A stretch of 64,000 bases of DNA from positions 15,562,001 through 15,626,000 of the forward strand of contig JBHGNT010000015.1 in the NCBI GenBank assembly GCA_043228905.1, written 5' to 3'. Position 1 is the stretch's first letter, and the number at the start of each line of letters is the position of its first letter. The notes under the pieces were generated by a model. That model had not been told where the DNA came from. It did not search any database and saw only the letters and a program-made list of their open reading frames with translations. This DNA is from Azolla caroliniana. Taxonomy: Eukaryota > Polypodiophyta. Both the position numbers and the translations under genes were made by a program. Below, piece after piece: positions 52,451 through 63,500 of the stretch.

Positions 52451-54082
52451 AAATTACTAATATTTCATTTTTGAAAAAGAAGAAGACAAATTCTAGTTTC
52501 TCATTTAGGTCTTTCCAATGTATGAATTGCATATAAGTTTTCATGTTTGCACAACTTCACTTTGTTATCTTTTCCGAATGAATGGTATTTCGACAACAAA
52601 AGCGTGAGAAGGCACATTTTATACTTAAATGTAAAATAATGCTCATTTGAAACTGAAAATTATCATTAGAGAAATATGAAGCGCAAGTGTGAGTGTCAAT
52701 GTATAACACTTGTTGTACACCCATGAGTTTCATTTTGAAAAGAAACTCACTATCTTGAGCTAGTTAATTGCACCTAGCTATGAAAAAGTATGCATCTTGA
52801 TCTTGGCAACAAGGACATGGACTCACACATCAAGACATTACGTTTCCAAGAATGTGGAGAGCTTCTTGCTAATGTTCAATAGAGAGGGTACATCTTGACA
52901 CTGATGATATGTTAGTTAATTCTCCAATTTGTTTATAAAATCGATTTCCAATGTGGGGGATTTCGTGTAGATGGTTTTGAATCACATATAACATATAACA
53001 ACATATAACAACATGTGTTATGTGGAGTTGTTTATTAGTGAGAATGTATTACGTAAACATATAACAACATAAACAATGTAACCATACTAACTTACCTCAT
53101 GTTTTTCATCATGATGTGGAACTTTCAACTTTAATATCAAAGTATCCAATATAAAGAGTGGGTACAATAACATGATAAGGACGTTTTTGGGCTCTTAGTA
53201 ATTCTCCAAGTTGTTTTTTTATAGTGCCCATTTGTCATGGGGAATCATCTACGTGGTTCCTAAATCATGTGCATATTAGTGATGACAAGGTCAATGAAAA
53301 GATAAAAACTCTAAGTAAATCATATGATACCACTTATATAAGAATCTTTCCATAGTGTAGATATCTCAATGTATCTGTCTATGTCACGTTATTATATAGA
53401 TTTGTTGTGTGGATCCAAGCAGATAGGTCTCAAAAGGATATTGCAAAACCTTGGTTGGATAACTAGTCAGAAGTAGGTAATATGCATTTGAAGGTTTGTT
53501 TTATGTATATAGACCTTATTTTAGCCACTCACCATTACATCGGTGTTAGAGGAGTTTATGGATACTAATAGGCCACATTTCCTTTTCATGCCCAAAATAA
53601 TAGGAAACATCAAAAACATTATCAAAACTTAATGGCAAATCTTTCTTTAATCTTTTATGAAAAATTATTTTCCAACTAAGAAGTTCAATAAAATTAATTA
53701 GACACCTTTTTCTAGAGCACCAGGTTTATTCGACGATTTGTGAGGTTTAATGAGTGTGTATTGGTAAGTACACCAGCTTAGGGGTAATAATGAAATAAAC
53801 TATTACATGCATGTTTGTTTGTTTGTGTGTGTGTGTGTGTCCCCCATCGATTGGACACCCCATGTGATCTTTCCATCACCTTTGAGGAGGGATGTACGAG
53901 TTGGACTCCTTTAAGGTAAGTGAATCCTTTCAAAGTCTCTACAACCAACATCCTACTCAAGCATTATATAAAGTGATATTAATCTACACATAACACACAC
54001 AATTTTGAGCTCTTTGATCATTACACTTCATCAATCACTTTAGTCTAGTGGATACTAATATGCTTATCACATAGGATCTTTA
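52451..54082. other. Gene-free AT-rich stretch
   Basis: ATATAACAACAT-type words recur at 52985-53075, and a GT run lies at 53820-53840. No protein or RNA gene recognised. The last few hundred bases may hold the promoter of the RING-H2 gene. Confidence 0.4.
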
Positions 54083-54272
54083 TTGCACATATCTCCATAT
54101 ATAATCAGAGCCTTTAAGCCACTACTACTATGTCTCAAGTTTCTAGCTACTCAATTAGTGTGTGAACTATATATACTAGTTGTCCAAAGCTCTCTCTCTC
54201 ACTCACTCACTCACTCACACACACACACACATTCAATATTTATACCATTTAATATTCCCCTACGAGAATTCT

Positions 54273-54821
54273 ATGGGTATAATGATTGCCCATCCTTCTC
54301 CACTCGTTGTCATTGTCAACATTCTCCTAGTTGCTATCCAAGAGCTTTGTAGCTACATTGTGAGCTTTCTTGGGTTATACAACTCCAAAGAAGAAGTGTT
54401 ATATCAATATAATTATGTGGATCACATTAATACTTGTAATGTGAGTGTGCCTAACTTAAATCGATATGCTCATGAAATATCCAATCAAGACGACAATGAT
54501 GAGGAGGACATGATGATGATGTCACTAGGGACATCAACAAGATTATCAACATCATATATGACAATGACAAATGGGACAACAGATACAATTAACATGAGCA
54601 TTATAAGTGCGGGGGAGTGTTCAATATGTTTATGCGAGTTCGAGCTAGGGGAGAAGTTGGGAGTGGCACCCAATTGTGGCCATGTCTTCCATAGCCATTG
54701 CATCATCGAATGGTTAGACACTTTGGAATCTATGTTTATATACAACTCCAACATTAGTTGCAATGTTTTAAAAACTTGCCCTCTTTGTAGGGCATCCCTC
54801 CTAGTAATGCTAAAACATTAG
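54273..54821 (+). CDS. Membrane-anchored RING-H2 finger protein (probable E3 ubiquitin ligase)
   Basis: An intronless frame of 182 codons. I chose ATG 54273, the first in this frame; a second lies at 54282. Residues about 10-35 are one hydrophobic segment (LVVIVNILLVAIQELCSYIV), probably a signal anchor. A polar, acidic middle (DDNDEEDMMMM) follows. The RING-H2 finger has ligands C116, C119, C135, H137, H140, C143, C169 and C172, all present (CSIC, CGHVFH, CPLC). One N-terminal membrane helix plus a C-terminal RING-H2 is the layout of the RHA2/XERICO-like group, which transfers ubiquitin from an E2. The gap between C143 and C169 is about a dozen residues longer than usual. A CT/CA microsatellite lies in the leader (54190-54230). 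Substrate unknown. Confidence 0.72.
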   Translation: MGIMIAHPSPLVVIVNILLVAIQELCSYIVSFLGLYNSKEEVLYQYNYVDHINTCNVSVPNLNRYAHEISNQDDNDEEDMMMMSLGTSTRLSTSYMTMTNGTTDTINMSIISAGECSICLCEFELGEKLGVAPNCGHVFHSHCIIEWLDTLESMFIYNSNISCNVLKTCPLCRASLLVMLKH

Positions 54822-54824
54822 TAT

Positions 54825-57115
54825 CATCTATCTAAGAGCACAATTTAGGTTTATGGACCCATATATATATATACATACACTCTTCACATTGAGTTACAAC
54901 TTTATCTCATTATTTTATGTCACATGCACATAGTCATCAGCTCATGATGATGATGATGATGATAGCCAATTTAGTGTGAGTTAATGATAAAGAGTATCAT
55001 TAAAAATCATTAAAAAATCTCTCAAGGCAGACAGTATATCATAAATGCCACATCACCATGTCTAATTGATATTTTCTCTTCTGTACACGTGGAAGTTGCT
55101 TTAAAGCATTTGTAAGAGTATTCATTATTGTAGGCACTTATGTAAGTATGTGCAAACATGGGTTTTGACCATATATTTAGCGAAGAATTTGGTAGTTTAT
55201 TTGCGAACTAGCCAGCTTTGAAAATTATATTTCCATCATATGTTCCCAAGTTAGTGCCCATTATTATCACTTTCATTCATTAATTTATATTCCCACATTA
55301 GTATCCATCATCATCACCTTCATTAGTTACCTTTGTTAATTTAGACTCGACATCTCTTTTTGTATCTTATTTTGTAAAGAATAAAAACAAATAAATTTGA
55401 TTATTGTGGTGTTTTGTCCGTTTTTCTTGTTTAAGAGCTTATAACTTTGTGGCAAGTCTAGCTTCTTTTATTGGTTTATTTAAGTTTATTTTCTTTCACG
55501 TGTTTTTTTGTATTGAGGATGTTACCCTACTCATAATGTCATATTGTTTTATTACACAATTGTTTGTAATTCCCAACTATATTTACTAGACTTGCACCGT
55601 GCAATATTTAAGACCTTGTTGAGCAAATATAACCAATTCAAGAGGTTGTCATGCAATGATGTTGCATTATAAGTATGACCTTCAATTGCCATATGAGAGA
55701 GTTACTAGATGTGAATATTAGAGTCTATGTAAATTCTTTTTCTCATATCAAGAACCTTCCTAAGGACATCAATTTACTATATGAGTGTAGGAAGTGTAAG
55801 AGTTGAAGTTCATGTCATGACCTTTATGCAACTATGCCTATTAACTCTTAGAATTCTTGATCTAAAATGTGGTTAAGAAATATAGAGATGCATCCATCCT
55901 TTATCCACAATTCACACTATTGCTTCCATATGACTAGCTTGCATTCTCTTCGATGTGAGGTGCGGTGTTGGGGCACAATGTAAGGACGTGGTAAAGATAA
56001 AGGGAAAATGTGGACACTTAATGACTAAGGGGGGTTGAGATTCTTTGGATTGTCCTTCTTATAAGCTAGCCTAAGATATTTTATAGAAAATGACCAATTA
56101 AGCCACTATATTTGGCACTAAGGATTGAATCTATGTACTTTCTTCTTGTATCTTTGAATGTTGTGTTAAAATGCTTTGATATTGTTGCTTTTTGTTTTCT
56201 TTCATGTAGACATACTATAGGATATTTTCGGTCTTGGGTAATTAGGTTAAAGCTACACTTATTAGAACTCCAACAAGTAATATCAGGGTGACGAGTTTGC
56301 ATATAATAGGATAAGGAAAAAGAACAATCAAATACTTGACCATACTCACGAGGAAGTTGAGTAGCAATGCACACAAAAGAAGAAGGAAGAAAATAAAAGA
56401 TTAATTGGTCATTGAGAATGGGAAGAGATCAAGGAGGTATTGGGAGCTCAATCACTTGAAGTTAGCTACCATGTTGTCACAAACATCAACGAGTCATTCA
56501 TGGCACATAAGAATCTCTTGAGGGACTTCACAAGCTCAAGAAGAAGAGGCTTTGAGGGGCAAATGTTTGATGGCACAAACTTCACCCCTTCCATTGGGAT
56601 AAATCCAAGATTTTTTAATTAAAGGTGTGAATATACGTTGATTGACAAAGAAATCTAGGAGGATTTCAACTAATTGCCATTGTCAATGGTCCAACTTATC
56701 TCACAAATAACATTGACTTCTCAATAGTAAATTACATGATCAATTTATTGTACAACAATTGTTTGCTCAAAAAGAATATCCTTTCTTGTGAGAGTGTCAA
56801 TGACAAGAAGATCTTCAAATAACTCTTCATGAAGAGCCAATAAAAATTTTGCATCCCCAAAATAATGGTATACATCCTTAAATGAGAAAGATTCTTACCA
56901 ATGAACTTTTGTACTAACGTTCTCACACATCATGGAGATTCCTTGACACATGATATGATAGTCAAGAAACTCTACTTAAGCTAACACTTCAAGTAAGCAT
57001 AAAATCTATGTTCTTAGAACTTTTGAAGAAGCAAACATGTTGCTTATGCCCCTCTATAGTCTTCAAGGAATTCATAATAATATTCAAATAGATGATTCAA
57101 AAAGAGGCCAAAACA
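54825..57115. other. Mostly gene-free stretch
   Basis: A (GAT)n run lies at 54945-54963. At 55900-55985 about 85 bases resemble the LINE sequence at 38565-38635 (words ATTGCTTCCAT, TGTGAGG and TTGGGGCACAA are shared), a LINE scrap. A minus frame at 56081-56374 and a plus frame at 56440-56622 (with FDGTNFTPSI) faintly recall gag but are too short to assign. Confidence 0.45.
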
Positions 57116-57119
57116 CTTT

Positions 57120-57690
57120 CAAACTACATCATCAACCATATGTACAAATACACACTTACAAGTTAATATGTAAATATTTAATACACAAAGCACCAAAATA
57201 CATGTAACATTTTCACATCAACACACATACCACACTTATACCTATGCACATGAATATTAGAGCACATATACTAGTGTAACATGAATATATCTATACAAAC
57301 CCACTCAATGCACATACATTAGAATTTAGAATACATATACTAGTGCGACATAAATATACGTGTACAAACCCATGCACTACACATACTCACACTCCCAATT
57401 ACATCCACATACATAGCAACTACATAGTTACCCATACACATTTGTGACATACAAGTATACTTACACATACACATTCGCCCATACATCCACACACATTAGA
57501 TACATATTTACAAATACACAACAGGTACATTACAAATTACATATATCGCCATACACATACAAATTGACACTTTATAAACACACTTGCACATTCACACATA
57601 GTCACACACATACAAATTGACAACTGATATAAGCACACTTGCACATACGCTCATACTTACACACACACACACACACACACACACAAATTA
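57120..57690 (+). repeat. G-poor, ACA/CAT-rich low-complexity tract with tandem structure
   Basis: For some 550 bases the plus strand is almost without G and is rich in ACAC, ATAC and ACAT. Two loose tandem repeats of about 65-70 bp are visible: CATATACTAGTG followed by ACAAACCCA recurs near 57265 and 57335, and CACATACAAATTGACA followed by CACTTGCACA recurs near 57554 and 57608. It ends in a (CA)n run at 57660-57684. Confidence 0.75.
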
Positions 57691-57726
57691 TACATTGTGA
57701 TGGCATGGTGTGTGCAAAGGGAGAAA

Positions 57727-58313
57727 TGTTAGGATCGGAACCGGCCACAACCGGTTTCTCGTACGTATGTTCGGGTGCAAAGAATTGACAATGACAGTAC
57801 GCAATGCAAACACAAAATCTAGAAAGTACATGAAACAAGACGACACTGAGATACCAGATGTTTTACGTGGAAAACCCAAAAGGGAAAAACCACGGGGTCT
57901 CGAACCCCAAGAAAACAAATCACTATGTACACAGAGAGGAGTACAGGGAGACTCAGAGGCAACAACCTTGAGCTCATTTTCGTCTAACAAACGGCAGTCG
58001 AGTTACTACTCTCACTCTCTCACACACACACAATTACAGAGGCAACTACACACTATAACTTCTTACAACTATATTGATTATCCTTCACTACTCACTAACT
58101 ACTTGCCCTAAGTGTATATATACTTATATACATAGCTGACTATTTACAAATATAGCCTCAATGGGCTCATCTAGACTATTTACAAATATAGTCTCTCAAA
58201 TTGGTTATATAATTGGTTTTCGGTTTTCGGTTTTGGGCCTCAGTCAAATTACCCACTTCATCTGATTCGGTTTGTTCTCTTCTTCCCATCCGGAGGGACT
58301 TGTTTTCCCAACA
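57727..58313 (-). mobile_element. Solo LTR, second copy of the 19.7-kb family
   Basis: The plus strand runs from TGTTAGGATCGGAACCGG to TTTTCCCAACA. It shares with 19714-20291 the end (TTCCCAACA), a GAAAAACC...CTCGAACCCC/CTCAAACTCC block, AGAGGCAACAAC/GGAGGCAACGAC and the TATA region. Flanks AGAAA (57722-57726) and AGGAA (58314-58318) match at four of five bases, a probable decayed target duplication. There is no coding sequence. Confidence 0.78.
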
Positions 58314-58847
58314 AGGAATGGGCGCTTTAAAGTCTAGACATACTACTAGGGAAAGTTTCGAGAATGTGGTGAAAGTTACCACGGAAAGGAGAGGAAGAAG
58401 AAGAAGAAGAAGAAAAGAATAATAATAATGGTTGTAATGAAGAATATGGGCTCTCAATTGGTAAGAAGGGACAACCAATGCTACCAAAAACGGTTTGGTT
58501 TAGTGTCATGCTAAGGCTGTCCAACTCTTCACATAATCATCGTTGCTTCGACAATTCTCCATCGTCGTCATTGTAGGGTTTGTATAAAATTCTCTCCCTA
58601 ACCTTGTGATTGGGAAATAAAAAGCATGATGCATGCTAGAATAAAAAAGTTGTCACTAGCTTTATTCAAGAGAGAGCCTCTTTCAAGGGGAGAAAAAGAG
58701 AGAGACACGGAAGCTCTACCAAATTGAGAAGCGACGAAGCTAGGGTAGTGAATCAAGAGGGTGTCACGTGTAAGACCAACATCACCAAGAGGCGACGTGG
58801 TCGTTGATTGCTAGAACATTGCATCGAGACTCAAGGATCTCCCCCTT
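58314..58847. other. Gene-free stretch with a (GAA)n run
   Basis: GAAGAA repeats lie at 58392-58418. No gene or element recognised. Confidence 0.45.
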
Positions 58848-59130
58848 AAGCTTCATTCATGAACAAATCTGTTCTATGTATTCTTTTCTTCTTCATCTTC
58901 TTCTTCTCCTCCTCAACATACTTATTTTCTTAGGGTTTAATTTTTTTCTACTTCATGAAATTTAGGGTTCTTAGGTTAAGCTTCATTCGTGAACAAATTT
59001 GTTATCTTTATCTTTTCTTGTTCATCTTCATCTTTTCTTATTCATCTTCATCTTCATCTTCTTCTCATCAACATACTTATTGTCTTAGGGTTTAATTTTC
59101 TTCTTCTTCGTGAAATTTAAGATTCTTAGT
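58848..59130. repeat. Tandem duplication of about 130-150 bp
   Basis: AAGCTTCATTC followed by GTGAACAAA/ATGAACAAA begins at 58848 and 58978. Both copies continue through TTCTTCATCTTC-rich sequence, CAACATACTTATT, CTTAGGGTTTAATTTT and TTCATGAAATTTA/TTCGTGAAATTTA. The second copy is longer owing to extra TTCATCTTC words. Confidence 0.88.
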
Positions 59131-59404
59131 TCATGCTTAATTTCTGAAATTTACCACCATTGTAATCAAAATATTCCGAAATCTTGTAAACCCTACTTTA
59201 TACTTGGGGGAATTTCTTTCATAATCCAATGTTTTCAACCTTCCAACTACTCTACTAGGCTGCTTCCCACCCTGTTTCGCAGCTTGCTCCCCTTCGGCAG
59301 CACGGCACGGCATGCACGCACCTGTCTTCCCGCGTAATCTCAAGTTCTTTGGGTTAATTACATGTTAATCACGTGCATAATTCAGTGTTTGGATTGTTGT
59401 TACC

Positions 59405-59735
59405 TTCGACTCTGAGGAACGTTCAACTCTGCAAAGTCTTCGACGGAATTTGAGTCTATAAGCCTTTGACTCTCAAGAATCTTCACTCTGACTAATCTTC
59501 GACACTGGATTACATTAGATTCTAACTAATCTTTGACTTTGAATTACATTTGACTCTGACTTACCTTCAACTCTGACCTACCTTCGACTCTGAATTACCT
59601 TCGACTTTGCAAAGTGTTCAACTCTGAATTACCTTTGACTTTGTAGAGCCTTCAAGTCTAACTATCTTTCAACTCCTAGGAACTTTTGACTTCAACGAGC
59701 CTTCACATCTAACAATCTTTCGACTCCTAGGCTCG
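59405..59735. repeat. Minisatellite of about 18-bp units
   Basis: Degenerate units of the type CTTCGACTCTGAATTAC recur about 17 times, with variants such as TTTGACTTTG, TTCAACTCTGA and TTCAAGTCTAAC. The period stays near 17-19 bases. No coding frame follows the repeat. Confidence 0.85.
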
Positions 59736-59739
59736 TTGG

Positions 59740-60200
59740 GATATATTTTAATTCTTTTTCTTGCAATACCTCCTCCTTGGGATGTGGCCAATAATTCCTT
59801 AATTTTAGAGTGAGTGGCAATTTTAGAGTGAGTGGCAACCTGCAAAGTATGAGGATGAAGTGTATATTATTATGATTTTGTGTTTTTTAGGGTTGAACTA
59901 CCATCTTATCGGTAGCTACAATGCTTCCAAATGATGAGGTGTGGGGTTTGTTTCCCAATTTTCTTTCCAAATGTGTGATTTTGGTAATAAATAAAAAGCT
60001 TACAACATCATCATATAACGCGTCTTGATGGTGACATAGCACAGAGAAAAAGTTAATCGCACAAATGTAGGGTTTAGAACTCTGCAACCTCCGAGTTTAT
60101 TGCAAGACATAACACCATCACCACATATTGTTTCGAAATAGCTTCTAAATTGTTCCTTAATTCCGACTAGGAATCAACAATGGTTCGATTTAGGCTTCAT
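59740..60200. other. Gene-free stretch
   Basis: A short direct repeat TTTTAGAGTGAGTGGCAA occurs twice at about 59800-59835. Nothing else recognised. Confidence 0.4.
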
Positions 60201-60233
60201 CCAAGCCCGTGCCAATTCCTAGTTCTGACGCGA

Positions 60234-60730
60234 TTAGCTATTGCCCATAGATGGTTTCCCACAACGGATATAACCACCATCAAGAAACACATTGTTGGTG
60301 TTGGATTCAACCTCCATATCAGTTGGGTAAATTAGACCAAAATTTGGGTACAAGCTTATGTATTTCCATGTCACCTTACATGCCTCACTAGCTGCAACAT
60401 ACTCTGCATATGTAGTGGAGAGAGCAATACATTCTCGGAGGTGAGATCGAGCAAGATCCCATAAACTAAAAACAAACCCAAACATAGACACTTATCCCTA
60501 GTGCCACTCAATATCTCAATATCTTAACTACTTCCCAATGCTTCTTACTAGGATTTTATAAAAATCTGCCCACAACTCCCACTGCAAATGCAATACCTAG
60601 CCTAGTCACTATCATAGCATACATAAGGCTACCAACAATAGATTGATAAGGAATTTTGCTCGTGATGAACTCCTCATATACAAGTTTGGAACACTCACTC
60701 TTGTTCAATTAAATTCGGCATCTCCTCCTA
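60234..60730 (-). pseudogene. Copia E RNase H fragment with RT end
   Basis: The minus strand reads IPYQSIVGSLMYAMIVTRLG (about 60600-60660), the segment between RT and RNase H in copia. Then LRECIALSTTYAEYVAASEA (about 60380-60440) is the RNase H motif in which the family normally has STTEAEY; the catalytic Glu is here Tyr. A frame ends at 60234. Stops interrupt the region between. Confidence 0.82.
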
Positions 60731-61510
60731 AGGTGGAAGTAACATTTGCGTCTACCTTCGCTTCTTAGTCCTTCGATGATCTCTTGCACTGATTTTTTTG
60801 ACAATTCCAACACTCCTAGCTTTGGAAATTATTGGGATTCCTAGATTTGAACCTCCTATCCCTTTGTCTACCTATATAGTTTGATCTACCGTCTCCATTT
60901 CCTCTATTTAAATTTCCTCTTAATTGGGTGTAAGATGAAGATGTTGATGAATCACCCAACTCTCTCTATCAGATCTCTTCACTAAGAAGTAAAGCACGAA
61001 CATCATCAAATTTCAACTTCAAGTGTTTCCTCACAAGCTACTCGCAACTATGATAGTAGCATTCAAACTTTTTGGTAGAGAAAACAAAAGTATTTGTGCC
61101 CGTACTTCTTCAAAATTGATTACAATTGAACTCGACTAGGTTGCAAGTGTATTGAGTTCATATATATGTTGAGCTACCAATTTGCCTTACTTCCATCATC
61201 CTCAAATTGAATAACCACCTCAATCAAGGGAACTTTGTTAGAGGTTTGATGACTTCTAATGCATAATGGAGAGAACTTCCATAAGACTCATTGTGGTATT
61301 TTCCTTTGCAATGTTAGAAAGTGACATTGCAAGATAATGTCAATCGGATAACTCTAAGGGTTTGTCTATCAAGAATGATCCAATCTTCTTCTCTCATACC
61401 CTCTGGCTTCTTTGCTGATAGAGGTTGAGAAAGCTCTTTGTTTTCGCACATATAATCTTCGATTTGCATCTTCCATATTTCAAATTTCGCACCATCCAAA
61501 CTCCTCGAGT
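60731..61510 (-). pseudogene. Copia E gag
   Basis: The N-terminal signature FEIWKMQIEDYMCENKELSQ followed by WIILDRQTLRVIRLTLS (61314-61499) is typical of one plant copia gag group. Downstream are LKLKFDDVRALLLSEEIR (about 60960-61030) and the start of a knuckle, ECWNCQK (about 60800-60825), of which the second half is lost at the deletion junction. Several stops. Confidence 0.82.
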
Positions 61511-61576
61511 TTCACCTTTCCTTAGTCTACAGCCATTTCAGCCACTTGAATCTAACTCCCTCGCTTTGATACAAGT

Positions 61577-61857
61577 TGTTGTGGAATTTACATAAATTTT
61601 GATTGTAAACTAGATTAGTGAGAGAATGAAATAATTGTGGAAATGAAACACAAACAACTTCGATAACGAAGTTCCACGACCAATTGTACGTAGTGTCTCC
61701 GGACATGCTGTAGATTATGTTACTAAAAGGAGAAAATATATACAAAATAGTTTAGAACACTTACACCTCACAACCCTCACAATACTCTCTCACACTCTCT
61801 TAATTCTTTAATTATTTTTTGGGAGATACCTACATATGAAATCTTAGGGGTGTTACA
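61577..61857 (-). repeat. Copia E 5' LTR candidate
   Basis: The plus strand runs from TGTTGTGGAATTTAC to GGGGTGTTACA. Next to it, 61563-61574 reads GCTTTGATACAA, close to the complement of the copia primer-binding site (GCTCTGATACCA), which supports the left boundary. The right boundary overlaps the start of the next LTR and is uncertain. Confidence 0.6.
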
Positions 61858-63063
61858 TATTGTGTGCCTCCTAATGGGAGAAGTCGGCGATCGAATTTTG
61901 GTTAGTCGATCGATTTGGGGGTTGCTTGAATTGAAGGTCATTGAGGGTCGACCAGCCGGATCGACCAAGTGGTTGACCTATGGGTCGGACAGTCGAACCG
62001 ACTAGTCAGCCAACCAATAAATATATGTGTGTATATATATATATATATGAGTTAGGGCAAGAGGATTATCACCTTATGTATGTGAGAGCAGAGTTGAAGT
62101 TAGCATGCAAGAGACAGAGAGCTGAGATAGCATGGACTGTGTGAGAGACAGTGTGCTGAGACAGAGTGAAGGAAGTGCTAAGGCAGCTCGATTGAAGAAG
62201 ACAGAGTGAAAATAGAGCAACACTAAGAATGTTGAGTGTTTAACAAAAATTGTGTGAGCAAGGTACAGAGAAGAGAGAAAGAAAGAAAGGGCAAACATTG
62301 TTTTGTGGAAATTTCCCAAACCCTAGAAGTGGTTTCGGACAACAATCTGTGGTACCATATACCCGAGCAGGCTCTGTTGTCCTATGCACCATTGTTCTAT
62401 TGTAAGCTTTGTGTTGAGAGATCAAGCTCAACTTAGTTTAGTTAGTTAGTCAACCATGTAACTTCGTAGTTACCTAGATAGAATCTAGTTAGAAGTGTTG
62501 ACTAGGACCTTGTACTTGAGTGGGATATTCTAGATCCTCCACTCCCAAGTACATTTAATATAGGACTTACACCTTTGTACCTACATTCTCCTCACACATG
62601 TGCACCCTTGCACATGAGATCTATATATACCTCATTGTGGGTATTTTTGTATTTGATGATGATAATGCTAATTTAATATACTTACTCATCCCCCATCTTG
62701 TGTTATTCGTAAGTGTATCTTCCTCTCTCTCTCTCTTCCTCTCACACACATACACACATATCACTTAATCTTCCTCTTATCAACTAATCACATAATTAGG
62801 TACTAATTAACCCTTGCTTAATTACTCACCTTATTCTTAACACTTTGTCTCCTCTCTAGTGTTTGATATAATATTTCTTTGAGTCTTTCCCTTAGCAAAC
62901 TAGGGAGTCTTGTAATCTTGAGTTGTATACTCTTGACTCATAGTGGAAATTTTATTGCTCCATGATTTTCCCTAGTTTTAGGGTTTCCATGTAAATTGTG
63001 TGTATTTTGATTTCTATTTGTCTCAGAACAATTTTCTGTTTATCTCTAATTGTAAACATATCA
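61851..63063 (+). repeat. Copia F 5' LTR, interrupted by a nested LTR
   Basis: It starts TGTTACATATTGTGTGCCTCC, comparable with TGTTAGGAATATGTCCCTCC of copia D, and likewise carries GTCGAC/GTCGGAC-rich U3 sequence. Purine-rich and ACAGAGAG-rich sequence follows, then a TTTTAGGGTTTCCA U5 like that of copia D. The last bases (ATATCA) precede a primer-binding site. About 436 bases inside it belong to the inserted solo LTR and its duplicated target. Confidence 0.72.
62412..62842 (+). mobile_element. Solo LTR nested in copia F LTR, TSD CTTTG
   Basis: It runs from TGTTGAGAGATCAAGCTC to TTATTCTTAACA and is flanked by CTTTG at 62407-62411 and 62843-62847. The start resembles the LTRs of copia B and C (TGTTGAGCGAACAAGCTC). 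A TATA region GATCTATATATACC lies at about 62619-62632. No internal sequence remains. Confidence 0.88.
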
Positions 63064-63066
63064 AAC

Positions 63067-63078
63067 TGGTATTAGAGC
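63067..63078 (+). promoter_or_regulatory. Copia F primer-binding site
   Basis: TGGTATTAGAGC differs by one base from the initiator methionine tRNA complement TGGTATCAGAGC. Confidence 0.8.
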
Positions 63079-63090
63079 ATTAGGTTCTAG

Positions 63091-63410
63091 ATGAAAGGAA
63101 GTGTGAGTGGTTTTCCAGGAAGGATAGTCCTAAAATCTCACAACTATTCTAACGAGAAGATCAAGATGGAGGATCTTCTAATAGTTAGGGATCTATATGA
63201 GCTGATAGATAGGAAGGTTGTGGCAACCATCAGGCAATGGGGGTAATAGAGTCTGAGTGGAAAACCCTAAATAGAAAGGTTGGGGCAACCATTAGACAAT
63301 GTGTAGACGTGAGCTCCTTCAACATGTAGCGAATGATACAAATGCCCACGACTTGTGGCATAAGCTCTCTGGCTTGTATGAAAGGGAAAATGCTCTAAAC
63401 AATTATTAGA
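63091..63410 (+). pseudogene. Copia F gag fragment
   Basis: The ATG at 63091 opens a frame with EKIKMEDLLIVRDLYELIDR, the N-terminal gag helix region. After a stop near 63247 and a duplicated VVATIRQ/VGATIRQ segment, NDTNAHDLWHKLSGLYERE continues in another frame. The sequence loses similarity at about 63410, so the rest of the element is missing. Confidence 0.7.
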
Positions 63411-63500
63411 ATTATAATTAGAATTTTTATCATCCATAAAGAGACGAATTTTGACCTATGGGACCAGAGTATACATGTGTTCTTGATATGTGTCTCCTTC

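Larger units (their letters stand above)
60200..61857 (-). mobile_element. Copia E: internally deleted Ty1/copia remnant
   Basis: On the minus strand a short LTR-like end and a primer-binding-site-like sequence are followed by gag, then directly by RNase H. Protease, integrase and most of RT are missing. The left end and 3' LTR were not found. Confidence 0.75.

Noticed and set aside
54180-54272. An upstream start for the RING-H2 protein
   Set aside because: There is no ATG in frame before 54273; the upstream codons translate a CT/CA microsatellite.
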